Position numbers and translations under genes: made by a program. Under the pieces are notes generated by a model. It did no database searches, was not told where the DNA came from, and worked only from the letters and a program-made list of their open reading frames with translations. From JBGSYN01 sp964412385 (GTDB taxonomy: Bacteria; Pseudomonadota; Alphaproteobacteria; Geminicoccales; Geminicoccaceae), in NCBI GenBank assembly GCA_964412385.1, contig CAYPOV010000048.1, positions 1-18,784 on the forward strand: a stretch of DNA of 18,784 nt, written 5' to 3'. How positions within the stretch are numbered: position 1 is the stretch's first letter; each line of letters opens with the position of its first letter. Of the stretch, positions 1-7,619 are shown one piece after another.

Positions 1-1
1 A

Positions 2-1390
2 TCGATCAGCGCAATCCGCTCCGGAAAATACGATCTCCTCTATTTGACAATATCGTGCGGTGCGAATGCTCCGAAGATTGCGTCAAAGACGTCGTTGGGG
101 CCGGAAACATTGACGTCGGGTGGCGGCCAAAGCCTTGAGGCGCTGTTCGAGGAATTTGTCTCGCGCAAAGATATTGGCGAGCTTGAGTTGTCATTGGTTC
201 GAGTGATCGGCCTCACAAAGCTTTCGTCCACCCAATATCGGCGCGTCAAGGGTGTTGTTGACGAACTCATGGGTGTTTTGCGCTGTCTCTCTCTGGATGG
301 CCAAGCAGTCACACAACTGGGCGCTGGACAATTTGCGACGCTCGGTGTTGCAGGACGGCGTGGTGACCTTTCCGAGCAGCTTAGCACCACGGTCGAGGAA
401 TGTGGCCTACCGATTTCCTCGAATGTCGATGTCCGAACAATTGCTCTCGGCGACATGCCGCTAGCCGGTGACGAACTCATGGCGGCATTGAGCCAACTCG
501 CTCGCGAGTTCGCAGGGTCGCCGGAACGCATACCGGAAACCGGTCTCACGGACGCGCTTTATGCCAAACTTGAAGAGACCCGTGATCGAATTTCGAAGTC
601 TCGACATTTGATACAGCGCCGAGATTTCACCATGGTTTTTCAACCCATTGTCGATGTGAAATCTAAAGAAATCCATCATTTCGAAGCCCTTGCACGGATT
701 TCTCCTGGGGCCTCTCCCGCCGAATTTGTCGCGTTTGCAGAGAATGCCGGGCTTATTGCCGACTTCGATCTTGCGGTCGTCGAAACCGTGTTGCACCGCA
801 TGGGGAAATTGAACCGCCAATGCACCAATCCAAAGATCGCGGTCAATGTTTCGGCACGCTCGCTGTCAAGCGACCTGTTTGTCGAAAGAATAAAACGCCT
901 CTTTTCGTGTCATTATGAAATCGCCGAGCAGCTCCTCTTTGAAATCACCGAAACGAGCCAGATTGTCGATTTGGAACGCGCCAACACGATTATCCAAGAT
1001 TGGCGTTCATCCGGCAACGAAGTGTGCCTAGACGATTTCGGCGCCGGTGCTGCGGCCTTTCACTATGTTCGCAGCCTCACCGTCGACTACATCAAGCTCG
1101 ATGGGGGCTATGTAGGTCGGCATTTGTTCAGTCCACGTGACGCTTCGATCCTTCAGGCCATGGTCACTTTAAGTCGAAACCTCAAGGTAGCGACAGTTGC
1201 CGAGATGGTTGAAGACGATGCGCAATTGGAAAGCTTACGCACACTCGGTGTCGATCTCGCACAGGGTTATCTCTTCGGCAAACCGAGTACGGATGCAGTC
1301 CGCCCCAATTGGCAGCGCCGTGCTCAACCAAACGATTCGACCCCAATGCTGCGTCCAAGTTCGGCTCTGGATCTTAGCGGATCGGCCTAG
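2..1390 (+). CDS. EAL-domain protein, probable c-di-GMP phosphodiesterase (5' end cut by window)
   Basis: The C-terminal half is a full EAL domain, the family that hydrolyses cyclic-di-GMP to pGpG. Visible motifs in order are FQPIVDV, the signature FEALARI (about nt 679-699), NVSARSL, LFEITET, LDDFGAG, DYIKLDG, VAEMVED and QGYLFGKP. The Glu, Asn, Glu, Asp-Asp, Lys, Glu and Gln residues expected of an active enzyme are therefore all present. The preceding ~200 residues hold no domain I recognise. A TTG at 44 could serve as a start, but the frame has no stop back to base 2, so I treat the gene as truncated by the window and the true start as outside. An N-terminal sensor or degenerate GGDEF domain may be missing from view. 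No transmembrane segment is seen in the visible part. It is separated from the next gene by 141 bases, so it is probably transcribed on its own. Confidence 0.85.
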   Translation, partial: SISAIRSGKYDLLYLTISCGANAPKIASKTSLGPETLTSGGGQSLEALFEEFVSRKDIGELELSLVRVIGLTKLSSTQYRRVKGVVDELMGVLRCLSLDGQAVTQLGAGQFATLGVAGRRGDLSEQLSTTVEECGLPISSNVDVRTIALGDMPLAGDELMAALSQLAREFAGSPERIPETGLTDALYAKLEETRDRISKSRHLIQRRDFTMVFQPIVDVKSKEIHHFEALARISPGASPAEFVAFAENAGLIADFDLAVVETVLHRMGKLNRQCTNPKIAVNVSARSLSSDLFVERIKRLFSCHYEIAEQLLFEITETSQIVDLERANTIIQDWRSSGNEVCLDDFGAGAAAFHYVRSLTVDYIKLDGGYVGRHLFSPRDASILQAMVTLSRNLKVATVAEMVEDDAQLESLRTLGVDLAQGYLFGKPSTDAVRPNWQRRAQPNDSTPMLRPSSALDLSGSA

Positions 1391-1520
1391 TTTTATAGCT
1401 ATTCTAAATATTCGCGCCGAAAGTCACGGAAACGATGCACTCCGCATCAACACAATACGCGAAAGAATCAAGGGATTGGCATGACCGGCAAAGCGTTGTC
1501 ATCATAGCAAGAGATTTGCC

Positions 1521-1525
1521 GGAGG
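1521..1525 (+). promoter_or_regulatory. Ribosome binding site of the kinase gene
   Basis: GGAGG lies 6 bases before the ATG at 1532. It favours that ATG over the in-frame TTG three bases upstream at 1529. Confidence 0.7.
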
Positions 1526-1531
1526 CCTTTG

Positions 1532-2557
1532 ATGAATGCAGGACTGGCCGAAATACAGGCCATCCTATGTCGAGCCGGACTTGCGTCCCTCGGATCAGTC
1601 CGCGACGCGGTGCCACTTGAAGGTGGCGTCTCCTCGGACATTGTTCGTGTCGACCTTGTGCACGGCAGTGTTTGCGTGAAGCGTGCACTTTCCAAGCTCA
1701 AGGTCACCGCCGATTGGCGCGCACCGGTAAGCCGAAACTTGTTCGAGGCCATATGGTTCAAAATAGCCGGTGCAATCGTCCCTCAGGCGGTCCCCAAGAT
1801 TTTTCACATCGATGCCTCGGCCCATGCCATCGTCATGGAGTTTTTGGGACCGGATCAGCATCGTGTCTGGAAACAGCTTCTCCGAGATGGCGAGATAAGA
1901 CCTCAAACCGCCCGTGCCGTTGCCGAAGTGATCGCAGCAATCCATGACGCCACATCCCGCCAGCCGCGTCTGCCCGCTCTGTTCCCAACCGATCGGACAT
2001 TTCACGCCATCCGGATCGAGCCCTACCTATTGGCGACGGCTGAACGTCACCATGACATGCGTTTGCCGCTGCGGGAGATCGCACGACAAACGGCATCGAC
2101 CAAATTTGCTCTCGTTCACGGGGATGTAAGTCCGAAGAATATTCTGGTTGGACCTGAAGGACCCGTCATCCTCGATGCCGAATGCGCGTGGTTTGGCGAT
2201 CCTGCATTCGATATTGCCTTTTGCCTCAACCACTTGCTGCTCAAATGCGTTTGGCGGCCTTCCTTCAGCGAAGGCTATCTCGCTTGTTTCAACTTGATGG
2301 CCGAAACTTATCTTGGCCGCGTAACATGGGAACCGCCAGAAGCCCTAGAGAAGCGGGCGGCGTGGCTGCTCGCCGCTCTGTTTCTTGCAAGGATCGACGG
2401 GAAATCGCCGGTCGAATACATTGAGCGCGAGGATGAGCGCGACCGTGTCCGCGGCGTGGCAAGGGCACTCATTCGAGACAGGGTTGAGCGCTTCGACGAT
2501 GTGCGAACGGCCTGGAGCTTGGAGTTGGGATTGAATGAGCGCAACAACGATCATTAG
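1532..2557 (+). CDS. Phosphotransferase (kinase) of the choline/aminoglycoside/MTR-kinase fold
   Basis: Small-molecule kinase with a protein-kinase-like fold, 341 aa, probably cytoplasmic (no signal peptide). The N-lobe has LEGGVSSDI (about 29-37), a glycine-rich-loop-like stretch, followed by CVKRAL with the likely ATP lysine K50. VMEFLG (101-106) is hinge-like. The catalytic loop is LVHGDVSPKNIL (194-205), with H196, D198 and N203 of Brenner's motif. The second metal motif is LDAECAWFGDPAFD (214-227), with D215 in the DFG position. The substrate cannot be read from sequence: the fold covers aminoglycosides, choline, homoserine, methylthioribose and others. The next gene starts inside this one (23-base overlap) and encodes an enolase-like protein, so the substrate may be a small hydroxy acid or sugar acid. 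An antibiotic-resistance role is unlikely in this context. Confidence 0.85.
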   Translation: MNAGLAEIQAILCRAGLASLGSVRDAVPLEGGVSSDIVRVDLVHGSVCVKRALSKLKVTADWRAPVSRNLFEAIWFKIAGAIVPQAVPKIFHIDASAHAIVMEFLGPDQHRVWKQLLRDGEIRPQTARAVAEVIAAIHDATSRQPRLPALFPTDRTFHAIRIEPYLLATAERHHDMRLPLREIARQTASTKFALVHGDVSPKNILVGPEGPVILDAECAWFGDPAFDIAFCLNHLLLKCVWRPSFSEGYLACFNLMAETYLGRVTWEPPEALEKRAAWLLAALFLARIDGKSPVEYIEREDERDRVRGVARALIRDRVERFDDVRTAWSLELGLNERNNDH

Positions 2558-3815
2558 CGTCAAGGGGCGACAGGTATGGGATAGCCGCGGAAGACCGACT
2601 GTCGAGGCCGAGATCGGCCTTGCTAGTGGGATCGCAGGTCGCGCCATTGCTCCGGCGGGTGCTAGCACCGGGAGCGGTGAGGCGCTCGATTTGCGTGACG
2701 GCGGTGAAGCATTCGGTGGCTATGGCGTCACTAAGGCGTTGCACCACCTCAGCACGTTTGTAGCACCCGCTCTGATCGGTATGGACGTCAACGATCAGCG
2801 AGCAATAGACAATCACATCATTGAGCTCGATGGAACATCGAACAAATCGCATCTCGGGGGAAACGCGACAATTGCCGTTTCGATGGCCGTTGCCCAAACG
2901 GCAGCAAGTGCCAACCGCCAAGCATTATGGACCTATTTGAGCGACGGAAAAGCCTGCAGACTTCCACTCCCTGAAATCCAGATATTCGGAGGTGGCGCCC
3001 ATGCTTTGGGATCGCTCGACATTCAGGATTTTCTGATCGTATGTCCCGGCGCCACGAGCTTTGCGCAAGCCCTGGAATGGACTGCCGAGGTTTATCGCCA
3101 TGCCGGCCAATGGATGAGAGATACAGGCAAACTCCGCGGCGTTGCCGATGAAGGCGGCTACTGGCCTTCATTCGACTCTAATGAAGAGGTGCTCGAAACC
3201 CTAAGCACCGTCATCGAGCGAGCCGGCTACAGGCCGATCGACCAAGTTGCTATTGCCCTCGATGTTGCCGCCTCCGAGTTTGGCAAGGATGGAGTCTACC
3301 GGATCCAGGGAAAGACAAAGGCACTGACCAACGACGATATGGTTGAGTTGATCGAGGATTGGACAAAACGTTTTCCCATCGTTTCTGTCGAGGACCCGCT
3401 TGCCGAGGACGATCATGAAGGATTTGTTCAAATAACCCGAAGACTTGGCGAGAAAGTCCAAATTATCGGCGATGATTACCTCGTGACCTCGGCCGAGCGT
3501 GTGCGCAATGCGGCATCCACTGGCGCCTGCAACGCTGTTTTGATCAAGCCCAACCAAAGAGGAACGTTAAGCGAGACACTGGATTGCTGGCAAGTAGCAC
3601 GCGAAGTTAATTTTGGCGGCATCGTTTCGGCGCGCTCCGGCGAAAGCGAGGACGTCACGATTTGCCATCTCGCGGTTGGTTGGAATGTGCCTCAATTTAA
3701 AGTGGGTTCATTCACACGTTCCGAACGTATGGCCAAATGGAATGAAATGTTGCGGATCGAAGAGGGTTTGGGCGATCGGGCGGAGTTCGTCGGACGTCGG
3801 GCTCTTTCAGGATAG
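2535..3815 (+). CDS. Enolase-like protein with altered active site (not a standard phosphopyruvate hydratase)
   Basis: A full-length enolase homologue (426 aa; housekeeping enolases are about 420-435). Conserved features are WDSRGRPTVEAE, the mobile loop GASTG (S44), H156 in GGAHA, the acid/base E206 in DEGGY, metal ligands D243 (LDVAAS), E286 (VEDPL) and D313 (GDDY), the catalytic lysine K338 (LIKPNQ), R367-S368 and K389. Differences from canonical enolase, by my alignment to remembered E. coli and yeast sequences: the QEF glutamate (yeast E168) is D165, the histidine before RSGE (yeast H373) is A366, GGEHA reads GGAHA, and SGASTG reads AGASTG. Fold and Mg binding should remain, but substrate contacts near the phosphate and C3 are changed. 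It probably acts on a related phospho-hydroxyacid rather than 2-phosphoglycerate. The start lies inside the kinase gene, suggesting coupled translation. A glycolytic role is possible only if no other enolase gene exists in the genome. Confidence 0.85.
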   Translation: MSATTIISVKGRQVWDSRGRPTVEAEIGLASGIAGRAIAPAGASTGSGEALDLRDGGEAFGGYGVTKALHHLSTFVAPALIGMDVNDQRAIDNHIIELDGTSNKSHLGGNATIAVSMAVAQTAASANRQALWTYLSDGKACRLPLPEIQIFGGGAHALGSLDIQDFLIVCPGATSFAQALEWTAEVYRHAGQWMRDTGKLRGVADEGGYWPSFDSNEEVLETLSTVIERAGYRPIDQVAIALDVAASEFGKDGVYRIQGKTKALTNDDMVELIEDWTKRFPIVSVEDPLAEDDHEGFVQITRRLGEKVQIIGDDYLVTSAERVRNAASTGACNAVLIKPNQRGTLSETLDCWQVAREVNFGGIVSARSGESEDVTICHLAVGWNVPQFKVGSFTRSERMAKWNEMLRIEEGLGDRAEFVGRRALSG

Positions 3816-3821
3816 GAAGAC

Positions 3822-4196
3822 ATGAGCACAATGGCATCAAAGATTGGTGGTCTCGCGCGCGACGCGCTCACTTCGGAGCAACATCGTCAGTTCTGGGCTA
3901 AGCTCGGTCGTGTTGCAGCAAGTGTGCCGTTCACCCGGGACCTCTTGGCAGCATACTACTGTGCCGTTGACGCGAGCACGCCAAATCACGTCCGCGCGGT
4001 GTTAATTGGTGCTATTGCCTACTTCATCCTGCCGTTCGATGTCGTGCCTGACTTTATCGCCGGCCTTGGATTTGCTGATGACGCTTCCGTTCTCGCAGCC
4101 GCGATCGCAAGTGTTCGCCACTACTTGACACCCTCTCATTTCACGCAGGCCGACATTAGGCTTGCGGAATTGCGCGCGCGCTCGGCCAAGACGTGA
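3822..4196 (+). CDS. DUF1232 / YkvA-family membrane protein
   Basis: A 124-aa protein with the DUF1232 signature at about 64-90: AIAYFILPFDVVPDFIAG, then GFADDASVL, a hydrophobic hairpin with the characteristic P-x-D and DD. The molecular function of the family is unknown. The N-terminal ~50 residues are soluble or amphipathic. ATG at 3822 is preferred because AGGAAG sits just before it; a second ATG at 3831 would be too far from that site. The gene begins 6 bases after the enolase-like gene and ends next to or inside the adenylate cyclase reading frame, so it belongs to the same transcription unit. Confidence 0.85.
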   Translation: MSTMASKIGGLARDALTSEQHRQFWAKLGRVAASVPFTRDLLAAYYCAVDASTPNHVRAVLIGAIAYFILPFDVVPDFIAGLGFADDASVLAAAIASVRHYLTPSHFTQADIRLAELRARSAKT

Positions 4197-4197
4197 G

Positions 4198-5559
4198 GTG
4201 GCCACACCAGGGAAAGCTGGCGATGCGGCATTAGACCAGCCAAACGCGTTTGTTCGCGATGCGCTGCGCGACCGCGAGCGGACCAGCATTCGTCGGCTCA
4301 CACGGGCGCGAATCGTCGTTTTCTCGGCGATATTCTTCTGGTTGTGGGGAAACTACGGAACCACCATTGCGTTCCAGAACGCGCCCTATTTGGCACTTTT
4401 CATTCTCAATGGCTTCATTCTCTTATTCGGTGTTGAACGGCTCGGCTGGGCGCGAACCGCGCCATTTGTGACCATCCTTTTCGATTGTTTGCTGCTGGCG
4501 GCGACCCTTCTGGCTCCAGGCCGCACCTATCCGGTCGAATGGCCCTGGGCCACAGTCTTGCGGCAGCCGAGTTTCCTCTACTGGTTGATTATTCCAGTCC
4601 TTGCGAGCCTCACTTTTCGTCCACTGCTGGTACTTTGGGCTGGCTTCTGTGTCGTCGCTGTTTGGGGCATTGGTGTCAGCATAATCGTTTCGGATCCCTC
4701 TGTTGTAACAACGCTGCCTGATCCTAATTCTCCCCCGGGTGTTTTCCTCGAGATCTATCTGTCGCCCAATTACGTGCATCTTGACGACACATTCGTTCGT
4801 GTTTTCCTCACGCTCTTGCTGACTGCAATTCTGGCCCTGGGCGCACTGCAAGTCCGTCGACTATTGTTTCGGCAAGCCGAAGTGGCGCGGCAACGTGCGA
4901 ACCTGGCTCGATTTGTGGCTCCGAATTTGGTCGATCAGCTTGCCGTGTCGGATCGTCCTTTTGGCGATGACCGACAAATCATGGCCACGGTTATGTTTGT
5001 CGATATCCGAGGCTTTACAGCACTCGCCGAGGATTTGTCGCGTCAGGAGGCGATGACGCTGCTTCGTTCGTTCCATGGGCTCATGGCAGACCAAATTTTC
5101 GCACATGGCGGCACTTTGGATAAATTTATCGGTGATGGTGTGATGGCGACGTTCGGAACACCAGAACCCCGCCAAGACGATGCCAGCCGGGCGCTGCAAT
5201 GTGCGCTCGCCATGCTGACGAAAATCAGAAAGTTGAATGCGAGGAGTGGAGGTAATCAAAAAACCATTCATGTCGGGATCGGCATTCACTATGGACCAGT
5301 GATAATGGGCGAAATCGGAAGCACGACCCGCCTCGAATTCACGGTTATTGGCGACACGGTGAACGTCGCGAGCCGAATTGAGGACCTAACGGGCGCATTG
5401 GGCGAGCCTCTCCTCGTAAGCGCGCATGTCGTGGAACAAGTCCGCCAAGAAAGGGGCGACACGCGAAGATTGCGACCCATTGGTAGCCACACGCTGCGTG
5501 GAAGAGCCGAAGCCATCGAGCTTTGGGGACTGCAACAAGGCTCAATCTCGACGTCATGA
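4198..5559 (+). CDS. Membrane-bound class IIIb adenylate cyclase
   Basis: Makes cAMP from ATP at the inner membrane. The N-terminus has about six hydrophobic segments (near 39-58, 63-80, 88-106, 127-143, 147-164 and 199-219). A short helix/linker carrying FVAPNLVDQLA follows, then a catalytic domain. Metal-binding D269 lies in FVDIRGFT and D313 in FIGDGVMATFG. The adenine-recognition pair is K309 (LDKF) and T382 (FTVIG); Thr in place of Asp marks class IIIb. N389 and R393 of TVNVASR stabilise the transition state. All catalytic residues are present, so an active homodimer is expected. The start is uncertain: GTG at 4198 follows the previous stop by one base, while a TTG at 4162 would overlap that gene by 35 bases; neither has a good ribosome site. 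The last bases overlap the methyltransferase start. Confidence 0.9.
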   Translation: MATPGKAGDAALDQPNAFVRDALRDRERTSIRRLTRARIVVFSAIFFWLWGNYGTTIAFQNAPYLALFILNGFILLFGVERLGWARTAPFVTILFDCLLLAATLLAPGRTYPVEWPWATVLRQPSFLYWLIIPVLASLTFRPLLVLWAGFCVVAVWGIGVSIIVSDPSVVTTLPDPNSPPGVFLEIYLSPNYVHLDDTFVRVFLTLLLTAILALGALQVRRLLFRQAEVARQRANLARFVAPNLVDQLAVSDRPFGDDRQIMATVMFVDIRGFTALAEDLSRQEAMTLLRSFHGLMADQIFAHGGTLDKFIGDGVMATFGTPEPRQDDASRALQCALAMLTKIRKLNARSGGNQKTIHVGIGIHYGPVIMGEIGSTTRLEFTVIGDTVNVASRIEDLTGALGEPLLVSAHVVEQVRQERGDTRRLRPIGSHTLRGRAEAIELWGLQQGSISTS

Positions 5560-6356
5560 CCGCTCACTTCGACCGAGCGATACTGCGAAAACATCGTGAG
5601 CGCGCCTCACGGCTATCGAGAGATCCGGATTTTCTGACCCGTGAGGTCTCTGAAAGGCTCTATGAGAGAATCGAAGAGACCAACCGACATTTTGGTCTCG
5701 TCCTCAATTTGGGGTGCGGCCGTGGGTCTCTAACCCCATTACTAACGACGTCGAAAAAGATCGACAGTGTCGTGGCAACCGACTTGGCGATCGGCAATAC
5801 AGACATACAGAGCTGTCCCGCCGCGGTTGCTGATGAGGAGGCCATTCCCTTTGGTGCCAAAAGCTTCGATGCGATCTTGAGTTCCTTTGCACTCCACTGG
5901 GTCAATGACCTTCCCGGCTGCCTCGCTCAGATACGCTATGCACTCAAGTCCGACGGGCTTTTTCTGGCAGCACTTGCTGGTGGACAGACGCTTCAAGAGC
6001 TTCGTTGGGCACTGACGCAAGCAGAGATCGAGGTCAAAGGCGGCGCAGGTCCCCGGGTTGCGCCCTTTGTCGATATCAGGGACGCAGCCGCCTTGCTACA
6101 GCGGGCCCGTTTTGACATGCCCATGGCAGATATCGACCGCGTCACCATCCGTTACCAGGATCCCTTCCGCTTGTTTCGCGACCTTAGGGTGATAGGCGAA
6201 ACCAATTGCCTTGTGGATCGTCCGCGCGAGCCGCTTTCCCGCGAAGTTTTTGCACGAACCCTCGACATCTATCGGGAGCAATTCGGAAATGGCGAAGGCG
6301 GCATCATTGCCACATTCGACATAGTTTATCTCACGGGATGGAAACCCCGGGACTGA
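5556..6356 (+). CDS. SAM-dependent methyltransferase, NDUFAF5/BioC-like
   Basis: Class I SAM methyltransferase fold, 266 aa. It opens with HFDRAILRKHRERAS and FLTREVSERL, a pattern I associate with the alphaproteobacterial relatives of mitochondrial NDUFAF5. Motif I is LVLNLGCGRGSL (48-59), with acidic D76 ending strand 2 (VATD) and the post-motif FALHWVNDLPG. NDUFAF5 itself hydroxylates an arginine of a complex I subunit, whereas BioC methylates malonyl-ACP; the sequence alone does not decide, and no biotin or complex I genes are nearby. ATG at 5556 shares four bases (ATGA) with the cyclase stop, which points to coupled translation and sets the start. It is the last gene of the + strand unit, and the next gene is convergent 21 bases on. 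Confidence 0.8.
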   Translation: MTAHFDRAILRKHRERASRLSRDPDFLTREVSERLYERIEETNRHFGLVLNLGCGRGSLTPLLTTSKKIDSVVATDLAIGNTDIQSCPAAVADEEAIPFGAKSFDAILSSFALHWVNDLPGCLAQIRYALKSDGLFLAALAGGQTLQELRWALTQAEIEVKGGAGPRVAPFVDIRDAAALLQRARFDMPMADIDRVTIRYQDPFRLFRDLRVIGETNCLVDRPREPLSREVFARTLDIYREQFGNGEGGIIATFDIVYLTGWKPRD

Positions 6357-6377
6357 TCAGGCTAGCGACACCACAAG

Positions 6378-6815
6378 TCAAAGGGTCGAGGGCCCTTCGC
6401 TCTCACGACCGATCAACGTTTCCAGCCGACGGCACTGACGAGCGCCCTCTGACCAGGACGCTTGATGCATGGTCTCGCGGATCTGAAAATAGCCGACCTC
6501 GAAATCGCCACTTTTATTGTCGCCATAAAGAAACAAGTCGAGCGCGCAGCCTCGATAGCTATATCGCCAATAACGGGCCGGCTCCTCGATACGCGTGAAG
6601 CTCGGTAGACCAAAGAGCCCTTCGAGATCGCCCGGCGACATGCCAGTAAGATGGACGGAAGAGGTGATTATTGGCCAAGGTTGAATACGATCGTGAGCAG
6701 AGTTGGTCTGATAAGGCACCTCCTCGGGCTCTTCCAGATCGGTAGCGGTACAGCCAAGAACGAGAAGGCAAAACGATAGAACGATTGCCTTCCCGAAAGC
6801 TCCCGGCGAAGTCAC
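6378..6815 (-). CDS. Putative outer-membrane or periplasmic lipoprotein of unknown function
   Basis: About 145 aa. A hydrophobic segment ends in a lipobox, LLVLGC, with C22 as the probable lipidation site followed by TATDLEEPEE. The mature part has GMSPGDLEGLFGLPSFTRIEEP, which resembles the short helix-and-turn in BamE/SmpA-like lipoproteins, then YWRYSYRGCALDLFLY. Two further cysteines could pair. I do not recognise a named family. The start is a GTG at 6815 or a TTG at 6821, both directly after the bactofilin stop (6822), so the gene is probably co-transcribed with bactofilin. An envelope role fits both the lipobox and the neighbour. Confidence 0.7.
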   Translation of the reverse strand: MTSPGAFGKAIVLSFCLLVLGCTATDLEEPEEVPYQTNSAHDRIQPWPIITSSVHLTGMSPGDLEGLFGLPSFTRIEEPARYWRYSYRGCALDLFLYGDNKSGDFEVGYFQIRETMHQASWSEGARQCRRLETLIGRESEGPSTL

Positions 6816-6821
6816 CGACAA

Positions 6822-7490
6822 TTAGGCACGCGAGGGCGCTGCTGCTGCAGCACTTGAATCCTTATTGGAGAGCCCCGCACTCGAGCTTCCGCCCATCGAC
6901 GGAGATCCCCCGGACGAGGACGACTTCGAGCTCGTGGATTTCGCGGAGGGTTCGCCATCGAGCATGGAAACCTCGCCTGTCAGCATGCCACCGCGCTCGA
7001 TCTGAAGCTCACCATAGCGGACAGTGCCTCTGACCCTGCCCGTGCCTCGTATCAGGAGACGTTTTCGGACCGTCAGTTCGCCCTCGTAGATGCCGCTGAT
7101 TTCGGCGTCCTCAACTTCTGCCTTGCCATTGGTAAATTCTCCGGACTCGGTAATTTCAATAGCTCGGGTATCATTGAGCGTGACCTGGACACGACCTTCG
7201 ACGATGAGCCGGTCACAGGCAGTGATTTCTCCGCTCAAGCTAATGCCATTGCCGACGATCAGTCGTTTCGCGTCACTCTGATCAGTCGGAGCCAAAGCCG
7301 AAGCTGCCGGTGGCGTTGCCGCACGCTGGCGCTCGTGCGCCGCTGTCACCGCTGAAGCATTCGTCGGCATCTCGGCTTGGCGTCGTGGCAATTCTGGCTG
7401 AGATTTGACTTCGGATCCCGATCCCTCGGACGACATGCCCTTGGAAAGCGTACTTGCCTGCGGGCTTTCGGAATCCTTGCGACGAAACAT
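6822..7490 (-). CDS. Bactofilin (polymer-forming cytoskeletal protein)
   Basis: The central ~100 residues (about 76-175) form the bactofilin (DUF583) beta-helix, with regularly spaced short strands: LIVGNGISLSGEI, CDRLIVEGRV, AIEITESGEF, AEISGIYEGEL, LLIRGTGRVRGTV, ELQIERGGMLTGEV. Flanking tails are disordered: the N-tail is rich in Ser, Gln and Ala, and the C-tail (181-222) is Ser/Gly/Ala-rich, as usual for the family. Bactofilins self-assemble into membrane-attached filaments and localise peptidoglycan or stalk enzymes. The short start MFRRKD at 7490 is chosen because AAGGA (7499-7503) lies 8 bases upstream; an in-frame ATG at 7499 falls on that site. It lies 129 bases after the EI24-like gene and directly before the lipoprotein gene. 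Confidence 0.93.
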   Translation of the reverse strand: MFRRKDSESPQASTLSKGMSSEGSGSEVKSQPELPRRQAEMPTNASAVTAAHERQRAATPPAASALAPTDQSDAKRLIVGNGISLSGEITACDRLIVEGRVQVTLNDTRAIEITESGEFTNGKAEVEDAEISGIYEGELTVRKRLLIRGTGRVRGTVRYGELQIERGGMLTGEVSMLDGEPSAKSTSSKSSSSGGSPSMGGSSSAGLSNKDSSAAAAAPSRA

Positions 7491-7494
7491 GGCT

Positions 7495-7503
7495 CTCATC
7501 CTT
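7495..7503 (-). promoter_or_regulatory. Ribosome binding site deciding the bactofilin start
   Basis: AAGGATGAG on the minus strand, with AAGGA 8 bases from ATG 7490. It overlaps the alternative in-frame ATG at 7499. Confidence 0.6.
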
Positions 7504-7619
7504 TTTTGGTTCGGGCATTGAGTATGGCTGAACGATTCAACCAAAAATGTATTTTCGGAGAGATTGTTTAACTCGAAACGAGAGCCATGAATAGCATCAA
7601 AAACTCATCAACTATGCCA

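Noticed and set aside
40..549. Minus-strand open frame of 169 codons
   Set aside because: Lies antisense to the EAL-protein gene, has low-complexity Ser/Arg/Pro composition and no recognisable domain; a shadow frame.
1480..1506. Eight-codon leader-like ORF ahead of the kinase gene
   Set aside because: No runs of regulatory codons, no attenuator-like hairpins and no clear ribosome site; likely chance.
1532..2557. Antibiotic-resistance (aminoglycoside phosphotransferase) reading of the kinase
   Set aside because: Only the general fold motif is shared; the overlap with a metabolic gene and lack of mobile-element context make resistance unlikely.
2469..2921. Minus-strand open frame of 150 codons across the kinase/enolase junction
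   Set aside because: Antisense to two genes with clear motifs; composition typical of a non-coding frame.
2535..3815. Annotating the enolase-like gene as housekeeping eno
   Set aside because: The E-to-D and H-to-A changes at active-site positions and the overlap with a kinase gene argue against a standard glycolytic enzyme; symbol left empty.
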